Shown: positions 1-6,109, counted from the first letter of the stretch. The stretch: 8,026 nt of DNA from Bacteroidetes bacterium UBA4009 (GCA_002384205.1 DGBH01000117.1:1-8026), one strand, 5' to 3'. Made by a program: numbers and translations. Notes: generated by a model from the letters alone, not told the origin.

Positions 1-1221
1 GGTTTTGAGAGTCATGCAGACTACGTATTGGCAGAGCGAATGGCTAAATCGCCAACTTCAGTTATTGAATTTCTTACCACTATTGAAGCGAAAGCACTTC
101 CGTTTGCACGTCACGAGTTTGAAGAACTCACAGCGTATGCCAAAAAACTAGACGGGATTGATCTCTTGCAAAAATGGGATGCGGCCTACTACTCGGAAAA
201 ATTAAAGAAAGAGCGTTTTACGATAGACGACGAGTTGCTTCGCCCTTATTTTCAATTAGAGAAAGTGGAAGAAGGTGTTTTTCTTACGGCTAAAAAATTA
301 TTTGGGATAAGCTTTCACAAGCGAGATGATATAGATAAATACCACGAAGACGTAATTACCTATGAAGTAAAAGACGAAAACGGCGCGCATTTAGCGGTAT
401 TTTATGCCGACTATTTTCCCAGAGCAGGCAAACGCCAAGGAGCATGGATGACTAGTTTTCGCAGTCAGAAACAGACCGCACAAGGCGACCAGCGCCCTCA
501 CGTAAGCATCGTGTGCAACTTCACCAAACCGACGGGCACAAAACCCTCTTTACTCACCTTTAATGAAGTGACCACTTTGTTTCATGAGTTTGGTCATGCG
601 TTACACGGTATGTTGGCAGCTGGCACTTATGCTAGCCTAAGCGGTACCAGTGTGTATTGGGATTTTGTAGAGCTACCTAGTCAACTAATGGAAAACTGGT
701 GTTATGAGAAAGAATGCTTAGACTTATTCGCAAAACACTACCAAACAGGAGCAACTATACCTGCAGAGTATATTCAAAAAATAAAAGACTCGGCTAATTT
801 TATGAGTGGCATAGCCACTGTTAGGCAAGTCGGTTTGGGTAAGATTGACATGGGTTTTCATGCCGTGAAACTCAAAAATAAAACACAAAAAAGTATAAAG
901 GAATGGGAAACGGAAAGTATAGCCGGCCTAGACTTTTACCCTGAAGTAGCAGAAGCGTGCACTAGCACTAGCTTTTCGCATATTTTTCAAGGAGGCTACA
1001 GCAGTGGATACTACAGTTACAAATGGGCAGAAGTGCTTGATGCCGATACATTTGAAGCCTTTTTAGAAAATGGCATTTTTGATCAAGAAACGGCTATTCA
1101 TTTTAGGAATACCATTCTATCGGCAGGTGGCTCTGAACATCCATCTATTTTGTATAACCGTTTTAGAGGCAGAGATGCTGTGCCTGATGCTTTGTTGAAA
1201 AGGGCAGGCTTGGTGGGGTAG
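1..1221 (+). CDS. M3-family zinc oligopeptidase (oligopeptidase A / Dcp type), 5'-truncated by window edge
   Basis: This is the C-terminal 406 residues of a metallopeptidase that is usually about 670-700 residues long. The frame is open from base 1 and reads GFESHADYVLAERMAKSP, which continues the family's helical domain, so the TTG at 28 is not a real start. The zinc site is complete: HEFGH at visible residues 195-199 (bases 583-597), with the third ligand Glu 29 residues after the first His, in FVELPSQ (base 670). The substrate-binding segment HIFQGGYSSGYYSYKW (residues 327-342) has the conserved His and Tyr residues and looks closest to E. coli OpdA/Dcp. Family members cleave short peptides, in the cytoplasm (OpdA) or periplasm (Dcp). 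The N-terminus is missing, so location and substrate class cannot be settled. The protein ends with the usual LLKRAGL-like tail and shows no defect in the visible part. Confidence 0.95.
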   Translation, partial: GFESHADYVLAERMAKSPTSVIEFLTTIEAKALPFARHEFEELTAYAKKLDGIDLLQKWDAAYYSEKLKKERFTIDDELLRPYFQLEKVEEGVFLTAKKLFGISFHKRDDIDKYHEDVITYEVKDENGAHLAVFYADYFPRAGKRQGAWMTSFRSQKQTAQGDQRPHVSIVCNFTKPTGTKPSLLTFNEVTTLFHEFGHALHGMLAAGTYASLSGTSVYWDFVELPSQLMENWCYEKECLDLFAKHYQTGATIPAEYIQKIKDSANFMSGIATVRQVGLGKIDMGFHAVKLKNKTQKSIKEWETESIAGLDFYPEVAEACTSTSFSHIFQGGYSSGYYSYKWAEVLDADTFEAFLENGIFDQETAIHFRNTILSAGGSEHPSILYNRFRGRDAVPDALLKRAGLVG

Positions 1222-1257
1222 CCATTTTATTTAAGTTATTTAGGTTATTTTAGCTGC

Positions 1258-1740
1258 ATGAAATCACCATTTGCTTTGGTATGTCTATGCTTATTTTCGT
1301 TAACACTTACCTCTTGTTCCAAAGAAGATATTACTACCGATGTGCAGTTTTTAGAAGCCTCTTATTTTGGTAATTGTTTTTATTATTCGGGAGAAAATCC
1401 AAAAAGTATTGTTATCCGAGATCAAGACACGTACGAAAATTATTTTGCAGGATTACGTCAAAGTGCGGTAAATAAAGATTGCAGTAATGCACTGCCGACC
1501 CCTATAGATTTTGATAAATACACACTCATCGGGCATTGGACCAGTGGCGGGGGATGCACGGCTAGCTATGATCGGAACGTGATACAACAAGGCAACAAGG
1601 AAGTCATCTATTCTGTCTCTACCGTTTATTCTGGCGGTTGTGCAATGTACATTTTCAATATGAACTGGGCTTTGATTCCTAAGATAAAAAACAGAACAGA
1701 CGTTGTTTTTAACATAGAAGAAGTGTACGATACGGAGTAA
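1258..1740 (+). CDS. Predicted lipoprotein of unknown function, probably surface-exported
   Basis: A 160-residue protein with a lipoprotein signal peptide: Lys2, a hydrophobic stretch (residues 4-16) and lipobox LTSC with Cys20 as the lipidated residue. The mature protein begins C-S-K-E-D. A Lys followed by two acidic residues right after the Cys fits the lipoprotein export signal described in Capnocytophaga and related Bacteroidota, so the protein may face outward from the outer membrane (inference). The mature part has four further cysteines (40, 75, 100, 128), enough for two disulfides, and two similar Gly-rich Cys motifs, SGGGC (96-100) and SGGC (125-128). I do not recognise a domain; a small beta-rich fold is a guess. 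It begins 36 bp after the peptidase stop with no clear promoter between them, so read-through transcription is possible. A reverse-strand open frame over 1453-1869 is a shadow. Confidence 0.85.
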   Translation: MKSPFALVCLCLFSLTLTSCSKEDITTDVQFLEASYFGNCFYYSGENPKSIVIRDQDTYENYFAGLRQSAVNKDCSNALPTPIDFDKYTLIGHWTSGGGCTASYDRNVIQQGNKEVIYSVSTVYSGGCAMYIFNMNWALIPKIKNRTDVVFNIEEVYDTE

Positions 1741-1752
1741 ACAATTGTTTAC
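1737..1752. repeat. Perfect 16-bp palindrome at the lipoprotein stop codon
   Basis: GTAAACAATTGTTTAC is its own reverse complement and includes the TAA stop (1738-1740). It has no loop and only four G/C bases, so it is a poor transcription terminator. It looks more like a site for a dimeric DNA-binding protein, or it arose by chance. Its ATTGTTT core recurs in the palindrome at 1943-1962. Confidence 0.5.
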
Positions 1753-1784
1753 AGTCAACCTTTGAGTCGCGTAAGAGTCTACCT

Positions 1785-1934
1785 CACCATAAAGGTGTAA
1801 TACATTGCATTCACGATGTTTGCGGTGTATTAAAATACGCCGGGGCAATAACCAATCCCAAAACCTCAAAAGCTCGACAAGTCATCCAAAAGAATTACGA
1901 AGCAATCACGAGCACCGGTAAAAACAATAATGAT
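1785..1934 (+). pseudogene. Possible decayed coding fragment (weak SDR-like resemblance)
   Basis: Frame 3 on the + strand is open from 1713 to a TAA ending at 2012, about 99 codons, with no ATG before its penultimate codon and only one GTG, near 1935. Translation of the middle part includes GVLKYAGAITNPKTSKARQV followed by IQKNYEAI. The order [x-G-V]...[K-A-R-x-V-I-x-x-N-Y] recalls the stretch after the NNAG motif in short-chain dehydrogenases (NAGV...ARxxxxxNYxG), but the Asn-Asn-Ala part is not preserved. No Rossmann glycine motif precedes it, because the frame then runs into the lipoprotein gene. It could be a gene remnant or simply a chance open frame. The family suggestion is from memory of the motif, not a search. 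Confidence 0.22.
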
Positions 1935-1942
1935 GTGAATAA

Positions 1943-1962
1943 AAATTGTTTTAAAACGATTT
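1943..1962. repeat. 20-bp near-palindrome, AT-rich, possible bidirectional terminator
   Basis: AAATTGTTTTAAAACGATTT pairs in nine of ten positions, and the tenth is a G-T wobble in the + strand transcript. It lies 25 bp beyond the acyltransferase stop and 203 bp beyond the lipoprotein stop. The A/T runs on both sides could help end transcription from either direction, but the stem is weak and has almost no loop, so this role is inferred only. Confidence 0.35.
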
Positions 1963-1986
1963 CCAACACACCCAAAAATAGCCTAG

Positions 1987-3327
1987 TTACACTTCCCGTA
2001 ATGCTATAAATTCTTTTTTTCGGAGCTCTAGTTCTTCCACTAGCTCCTCTCGGGTGGTTTTGAGATGTATTACCAGGTTACTTTTTTGCATGAATAGCTT
2101 CATGTATTTAACTGTCCCTCTCACTTTATAGTAGGTTTTAATATAGTCAACAGTAAACAAGCCTATTGGATACAGGCTAATACAAAATAAAACGCCCCAT
2201 AAGACATTTGTGAAAGCCCCAAATACAAACGCCTCTACCCCATAGAGCAGTAAAAACACTAACATACCTACGGCTATTTTTATGGATCCTACAAAATCTT
2301 CTCTAATAAGAATCTTGCTAGAGATAAACTCTGCTAGTTTATAGGGAAGTACATTGGTAACCAGACCATACAAGAACAATGGGAACCCAGCGATGAAATA
2401 AAGCATGGTCCAAATAAATCGGAAGGAAATAGATGACGTTCTTATTTGTGTATCTCTTATCTTTAAGCCTTTTAACTCTTTGAGGTAGTAAGTGATTTTT
2501 TTCTCAAACTCTTTCAGCAATTCGGGATTGTTTTTAGCATAGTATTCCACTGCTTTTACAATATCTTGAGACAAGTAAAAATCTTGCGCTGCTTTACCTT
2601 GCAGTTTACTTTCGTCTCTAAGTTTACTTCGGTATAGAATTTCTATTTGTTGAATTAATTTTTCAAATCGTTCATCTTCTATAATCACGATACGTTTTTC
2701 AAGCTCTATTTTTACACGCTCGGTCAATTGTAACACGCCTTCCTTTGGATCTTTGAGATAGATATCCTTGTACTCACTTACCTGTATAGGTTCGCCTATA
2801 TTGACGAATACATCACTTTTAAAATTGTGTGGATTGGAATAATTGAGCCCAATAGGCACAATAGATAAGTCTAACTCAAAGTTATATTTAGCCTCCGCTC
2901 CTAAGGCTATTCTCGCAACACCTGTTTTTATAGGCCGCAATCGTCGTTCTGTTTTACTTGTACCTTCAGGAAAAATCATCACCGTACTATTTTGTCCTAA
3001 ATGGACGTGACATTTTTCAAAAATCATCTCGTTTTTATGTGTTTGACCAGGCGACAAATCTGGTTTATAAACCGGGATCATATGTAGCTTATCAAAAAGA
3101 CGCCCAACGAATTTATTTTTAAATATATCTCCCCGCGCTAAAAAATACAGTGACCTTTTTAAGTTTACCGCCAACAAGATGGGATCCATAAACGAACTCG
3201 GATGATTTGCTGCGAAAATTACTGGTTTACCTTTAGGCGGCACATATTCTTTTCCTTGTACATATATTGATCTAAAATAGGCCGTTACGGTAAGCTGAAA
3301 AAGCCATCTAAATGTATTATAAAGCAT
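1987..3327 (-). CDS. PlsC-type glycerophospholipid acyltransferase with membrane C-terminus
   Basis: A 446-residue protein with the lysophosphatidate/glycerol-phosphate acyltransferase (PlsC/LPLAT) domain in its first half. The motifs occur in order: NHPSSFMDP with the catalytic His42 and Asp48 (H-x4-D), the GRLFDKLHMIPVYKP block (75-89), FPEGTS (119-124), which binds the phosphate of the acceptor, and IVPIGLNY (156-163). The family transfers an acyl chain from acyl-ACP or acyl-CoA to a (lyso)phospholipid precursor at the inner face of the cytoplasmic membrane. Residues 200-290 are charged and helical. About three membrane segments follow (roughly 302-326, 346-366, 370-394), then a charged tail. 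Such a C-terminal membrane extension is absent from the ~240-aa PlsC, so acceptor specificity is open. The ATG at 3327 gives a natural N-terminus. A 7-of-8 match to TAnnTTTG (TACCTTTA, 3352-3359, minus strand) lies 24 bp upstream. Confidence 0.9.
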   Translation of the reverse strand: MLYNTFRWLFQLTVTAYFRSIYVQGKEYVPPKGKPVIFAANHPSSFMDPILLAVNLKRSLYFLARGDIFKNKFVGRLFDKLHMIPVYKPDLSPGQTHKNEMIFEKCHVHLGQNSTVMIFPEGTSKTERRLRPIKTGVARIALGAEAKYNFELDLSIVPIGLNYSNPHNFKSDVFVNIGEPIQVSEYKDIYLKDPKEGVLQLTERVKIELEKRIVIIEDERFEKLIQQIEILYRSKLRDESKLQGKAAQDFYLSQDIVKAVEYYAKNNPELLKEFEKKITYYLKELKGLKIRDTQIRTSSISFRFIWTMLYFIAGFPLFLYGLVTNVLPYKLAEFISSKILIREDFVGSIKIAVGMLVFLLLYGVEAFVFGAFTNVLWGVLFCISLYPIGLFTVDYIKTYYKVRGTVKYMKLFMQKSNLVIHLKTTREELVEELELRKKEFIALREV

Positions 3328-3351
3328 ATAGGATAATCATATTTCGATGGA

Positions 3352-3359
3352 TAAAGGTA
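3352..3359 (-). promoter_or_regulatory. Candidate -7 box for the acyltransferase gene
   Basis: Read on the minus strand the site is TACCTTTA, one base off TAnnTTTG, ending 24 bp before the ATG. No TTG is found at the usual distance upstream. It overlaps one of two ATAAAGGT repeats. Confidence 0.3.
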
Positions 3360-3487
3360 CAATAACAATTGATTAGAATGACATTTCGTTTCATAAAGGT
3401 GCATCATTACATCCTAAAGTACGACGCATTTTTATGTACTTAGCACATACTTAATGCTACCCTGCAACTTCTATTTATGAACAGAAT

Positions 3488-3495
3488 TATTTTTG
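3488..3495 (+). promoter_or_regulatory. Orphan TAnnTTTG box
   Basis: TATTTTTG matches the Bacteroidota -7 consensus exactly, but no + strand gene follows until 4342. A transcript from here would run antisense to the MOSC gene. The motif is short enough to occur by chance several times in a window this size. Confidence 0.2.
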
Positions 3496-3558
3496 TAAGG
3501 CATTAGAGTTCAATTCATAACACACAAATTACCGTGCGAAAAAACAGCCATGCGACGA

Positions 3559-3578
3559 TGTCAAAATTAATCTTGACA
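3559..3578. repeat. 20-bp near-palindrome downstream of the MOSC gene
   Basis: TGTCAAAATTAATCTTGACA pairs in nine of ten positions, with TGTCAA/TTGACA arms around a central ATTAAT. It begins 26 bp past the MOSC stop on the minus strand. On that strand a T6 run follows the hairpin after about 13 bases (A6 at 3539-3544), so it could belong to a terminator, although the arms are not GC-rich. It could equally be a binding site for a dimeric regulator. Confidence 0.4.
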
Positions 3579-3604
3579 ATGCGCCTAGAAAGCTATTTTA
3601 CGCA

Positions 3605-4252
3605 CTAGCCCAGAAAAGCCAATCGCTTACCGAGTCCTCTTTTGGCACTAGACGCTAAGCATTCTAGCTCCATGGCACGCTTTAGCTCAGGCACATCCGA
3701 TACTGTTGCATGGTACCTAAGCCAGTATATTCTCGCCAACGAAAATTCTTCTTGCACGCGTCTAATTAATATCATAGCGTCACCCTCGCCCACTTTCCCA
3801 CTCCTTAACACACGCACATACACGCCGCTGCTGTGGGAGTTTATGCACTGTTTGAGTACCGTTTGTGTACCAAAGCGCACTCCCAACTTAAAACAAGGCT
3901 CTCGCGGCTCGGAGACTTCTACCAGCGATTCTCCTATTTCATATTGATCGCCGATGTACACATTTCGCTCATCAAGTCCTTGCACGGTGAGATTTTCACC
4001 AAACATGCCAAGGCTCCAGTCGGCTTTAGGAAACCGCAGTTTCCAACCCTCATACACATCCGCAGAAAAAAGATAACACGCTTTGTCTATTCCACCGTGG
4101 TATTTTCTGTCTACCACAGCATCTTCATTTACATCCGTCTCTCCTAAATGGATGCCTTGGTTAACTGGATACTTATAAATCCCCGTTTGCACATTTTTAC
4201 CTCGCCATTTAATGACTTTTGAATCTCCTAAATTAGTAGAAATAACCTTCAT
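3605..4252 (-). CDS. MOSC domain protein, YiiM-like
   Basis: A 215-residue protein that closely follows the YiiM pattern. KYHGGIDKA lies near residues 50-58, followed by FGENLTVQGLDERNVYIGD and then VEVSEPREPCFKLG, with the conserved Cys of the MOSC domain. A short helical C-terminal region ends in SAKRGLGKRLA. MOSC proteins use the Cys in chemistry involving the molybdenum cofactor. E. coli YiiM reduces N-hydroxylated bases such as 6-hydroxylaminopurine; the same activity here is inferred from similarity. A longer reading from the ATG at 4303 would add MLADHCSRYLGYFCRLF, which is not part of the family. A perfect -7 box at 4263-4270 would also lie inside that extension, so I chose the ATG at 4252. 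The gene is divergent from the pirin gene, with an 89-bp shared regulatory gap. Confidence 0.9.
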   Translation of the reverse strand: MKVISTNLGDSKVIKWRGKNVQTGIYKYPVNQGIHLGETDVNEDAVVDRKYHGGIDKACYLFSADVYEGWKLRFPKADWSLGMFGENLTVQGLDERNVYIGDQYEIGESLVEVSEPREPCFKLGVRFGTQTVLKQCINSHSSGVYVRVLRSGKVGEGDAMILIRRVQEEFSLARIYWLRYHATVSDVPELKRAMELECLASSAKRGLGKRLAFLG

Positions 4253-4262
4253 GAATAGCCTA

Positions 4263-4270
4263 CAAAAATA
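4263..4270 (-). promoter_or_regulatory. -7 promoter box of the MOSC gene
   Basis: On the minus strand the sequence is TATTTTTG, an exact TAnnTTTG match. It ends 10 bp before the ATG at 4252, which predicts a leader of only a few nucleotides and supports that start. No TTG is seen at the standard -33 spacing. Confidence 0.55.
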
Positions 4271-4312
4271 ACCGAGATACCGAGAGCAGTGATCGGCCAA
4301 CATTTTTTTAGC

Positions 4313-4320
4313 TAGATTTG
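4313..4320 (+). promoter_or_regulatory. -7 promoter box of the pirin gene
   Basis: TAGATTTG is an exact TAnnTTTG match, 21 bp before the pirin ATG, which predicts a leader of about 15 nt without a Shine-Dalgarno sequence. The -33 TTG element is not evident. It lies back to back with the MOSC box 42 bp away. Confidence 0.55.
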
Positions 4321-4341
4321 TTGTACATACATTAAACTGTT

Positions 4342-5472
4342 ATGCCTGAAGAAAATAAACGCCGTAAATTTATAAAAGACGCCCTGCTTACCGTCGTTGG
4401 AGGTGCCGTAATTGGAACTTCTGCTAAGGTATTAGCGAATGACTCAGAAGACACACCCGACCCTATATTAAAGGTAAAACCACTTGGTTTTCAATGGGAA
4501 ACACAAGATCCATTCTTGTTTTGTGTGCATCACGAAGATGCCTACCCACAGGGTAATACTGAGCTAGGTCCGAGTAAAAACTTACTTTCAGGACGTAATA
4601 TGGGCAATGATTTTCATTTAAAAGATGGTTTCAGAATGTATCATGGCGATACGGTTCCAGGGTTTCCCGGCCATCCACATCGCGGTTTTGAAACGGTAAC
4701 CGTAGTCAGACAAGGAATGGTGGATCACTCTGATTCTATGGGAGCAGCTGGACGCTATGGCAATGGAGATGTGCAATGGATGACCAGCGGAAAAGGGGTG
4801 CAACACGCCGAAATGTTTCCGTTAGTCAAGCAAAACGATGTAAATCCATTGGAGCTCTTTCAAATATGGCTCAATTTACCTAAAGCCGATAAGATGGTAG
4901 AACCCCATTTTAAAATGCTTTGGGATGAGCAAATACCCAAAATAACCCATGTGGATACGAGATCTAAATCTGTGCATATAGAAGTAATTGCGGGTATACT
5001 GGAAAATCAAAATGCCCCTACTCCACCGCCAGATAGCTGGGCTGCAAAATCGGGCAATGAAGTTGCAATTTGGAATATACGAATGGATGCCGAAGCTACC
5101 TATACCCTACCCAAAGCATCAGTAGGTGTCAATCGAACCATTTATTTTTACAGTGGCGACAAGCTAAAACTAAACGGCAAAGATTTGATGTACTATCATT
5201 CGGCTGATGTAACCGCCAGTGAAGCCATAACCCTACAAGCAGGACTAAAACCATGTAATATATTGATCTTACAAGGAAAACCTATTGGCGAGCCAGTGGT
5301 GCAGCACGGGCCGTTTGTTATGAATACCATTGAAGAAATTAGGGAAACGTACTCCGAGTTTCAGCGGACTCGTTTTGGAGGTTGGCCATGGCCTAAGTAC
5401 GACCATGTGCATGATGCTACACGAGGCAGATTTGCGCAACACGCCGATGGTAGAATTGAAGAGATGGGCTAG
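4342..5472 (+). CDS. Pirin-family bicupin with Tat signal peptide (predicted exported)
   Basis: A 376-residue pirin. Most pirins are 230-300 residues and cytoplasmic or nuclear. This one starts with a twin-arginine signal: KRRKFIK (6-12), a hydrophobic stretch (14-28) and a likely cleavage site after VLA (30-32). The N-terminal cupin has GHPHRGFETVT (110-120) and GVQHAE (152-157). These supply the four metal ligands His111, His113, His155 and Glu157, matching His56/His58/His101/Glu103 of human pirin. The C-terminal cupin follows (about 210-315), and the tail has the family-like FGGWPWP and HADGR motifs. Several pirins bind Fe or another metal and some show quercetin 2,3-dioxygenase activity; the substrate here is unknown. 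Export by Tat fits a protein that folds around its metal before transport. The gene is divergent from the MOSC gene and convergent with the methyltransferase gene, with only 13 bp between stops. Confidence 0.93.
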   Translation: MPEENKRRKFIKDALLTVVGGAVIGTSAKVLANDSEDTPDPILKVKPLGFQWETQDPFLFCVHHEDAYPQGNTELGPSKNLLSGRNMGNDFHLKDGFRMYHGDTVPGFPGHPHRGFETVTVVRQGMVDHSDSMGAAGRYGNGDVQWMTSGKGVQHAEMFPLVKQNDVNPLELFQIWLNLPKADKMVEPHFKMLWDEQIPKITHVDTRSKSVHIEVIAGILENQNAPTPPPDSWAAKSGNEVAIWNIRMDAEATYTLPKASVGVNRTIYFYSGDKLKLNGKDLMYYHSADVTASEAITLQAGLKPCNILILQGKPIGEPVVQHGPFVMNTIEEIRETYSEFQRTRFGGWPWPKYDHVHDATRGRFAQHADGRIEEMG

Positions 5473-5485
5473 CTCAAAGGCCGCG

Positions 5486-6109
5486 TTATACTTCTCTCTT
5501 TTTTAGTGCAAAACTGACGTGTCTGTTTGTCTCTGAAGTAAGATACAAAAATTCATAATTATACTTCACACAAAAGGTATTTACGGCTTCTACTACCCCG
5601 TATCTTCTCAATCCTGCATAGGCTATTGATGTGTAATCGTGGCCACATATAAGGCCACTTGGTTTTACGGCTAAGGCTGCTGCTTCAAGTTCTAGCTTCG
5701 TAGTATTGTAGGTGTGATCGGTATCTATATACACCATATCTAAGCTGTTTTCTGGTTGAGATGCTAAAAAATCAATAGAGTTCATTTTATGAAATTCTAC
5801 CGCTTCTTCTGTACCAACATTTTCACGACATCTTTTTTGGATACTTTCCGTTGGCCAAAGGTCTACGAGATGAAGTTTTGCTGGCGTACACCCGTTGATT
5901 ATATCTTTTGAAAAGATTCCGTTTTCTACGCCAAGCTCTGCAATTACGGCATTTTTGGGAAGTAACTTTAACAGTTCTTTACGATTTGCTAACACCTTAC
6001 AATGCGCTACATGATGAGGTTCTAAAGGCATTAATGGATGCTTGGGATACTGCTTAGACCATATCCATTGAACCAATTGAAAAAAAAACTTTTTGAAAAT
6101 AATTAACAT
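5486..6109 (-). CDS. Class I SAM-dependent methyltransferase
   Basis: A 207-residue protein with a Rossmann-type methyltransferase core. Motif I is AVIAELGVENGIFSKDI (54-70), with acidic Glu58 and the Gly-rich turn. LHLVDLW (79-85) ends strand 2 with the acidic residue expected to contact the SAM ribose. DMVYIDTDHTYN (124-135) and GLICGHDYT (152-160) follow, as in the Methyltransf_24 group, whose members often act on sugars or small molecules. The acceptor is unknown. Residues 1-18 are rich in Phe, Ile and Trp with few charges and could sit on a membrane. The codons for Phe8-Phe10 form an uninterrupted T9 run on the coding strand, so the frame depends on the length of that run. An alternative start, Met27 (6029-6031), would give a 181-residue protein that keeps the whole core. 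It is convergent with pirin and divergent from the aminotransferase gene. Confidence 0.88.
   Translation of the reverse strand: MLIIFKKFFFQLVQWIWSKQYPKHPLMPLEPHHVAHCKVLANRKELLKLLPKNAVIAELGVENGIFSKDIINGCTPAKLHLVDLWPTESIQKRCRENVGTEEAVEFHKMNSIDFLASQPENSLDMVYIDTDHTYNTTKLELEAAALAVKPSGLICGHDYTSIAYAGLRRYGVVEAVNTFCVKYNYEFLYLTSETNRHVSFALKKREV

Larger units (their letters stand above)
1741..1986. other. Convergent intergenic gap
   Basis: This 246-bp gap lies between the 3' ends of the lipoprotein gene (+) and the acyltransferase gene (-). It has no complete gene and no strong GC-rich terminator followed by a T-run on either strand. It contains part of a perfect palindrome at its left end (1737-1752), a near-palindrome at 1943-1962, a small ACCT/AGGT inverted repeat around 1781-1796, and a start-less open frame on the + strand described separately. 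Confidence 0.6.
3328..3604. other. Intergenic region between acyltransferase start and MOSC stop
   Basis: This 277-bp gap has no supportable gene on either strand. It should hold the acyltransferase promoter, since that gene reads leftward from 3327; the best candidate is TACCTTTA at 3352-3359. ATAAAGGT occurs twice (3351-3358 and 3393-3400), 42 bp apart. A 6-bp inverted repeat AAGTAC/GTACTT (3417-3422 / 3436-3441) brackets a 13-nt loop. A perfect TAnnTTTG on the + strand at 3488-3495 has no + strand gene behind it. A 20-bp near-palindrome sits at 3559-3578. Confidence 0.6.

Noticed and set aside
28..1221. TTG at 28 as the start of the peptidase
   Set aside because: The frame is open to base 1 and the upstream residues (GFESHADYV) match the family, so the gene is cut by the window edge rather than starting here.
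1453..1869. 138-residue minus-strand open frame over the lipoprotein gene
   Set aside because: It lies mostly opposite a well-supported lipoprotein gene and has no recognisable motif.
3642..4147. Two plus-strand open frames of about 100 residues opposite MOSC
   Set aside because: They are antisense to a clear YiiM-like gene, have no family motifs and look like coding shadows.
4253..4303. N-terminal extension of the MOSC protein from the ATG at 4303
   Set aside because: The added 17 residues are not part of the family and the best promoter box for the gene lies inside them.
5473..5505. Terminator between pirin and the methyltransferase
   Set aside because: There is a T-run at about 5499-5504, but it lies inside the methyltransferase gene and no stem precedes it; GCTAGC at the pirin stop is only a 6-bp palindrome.
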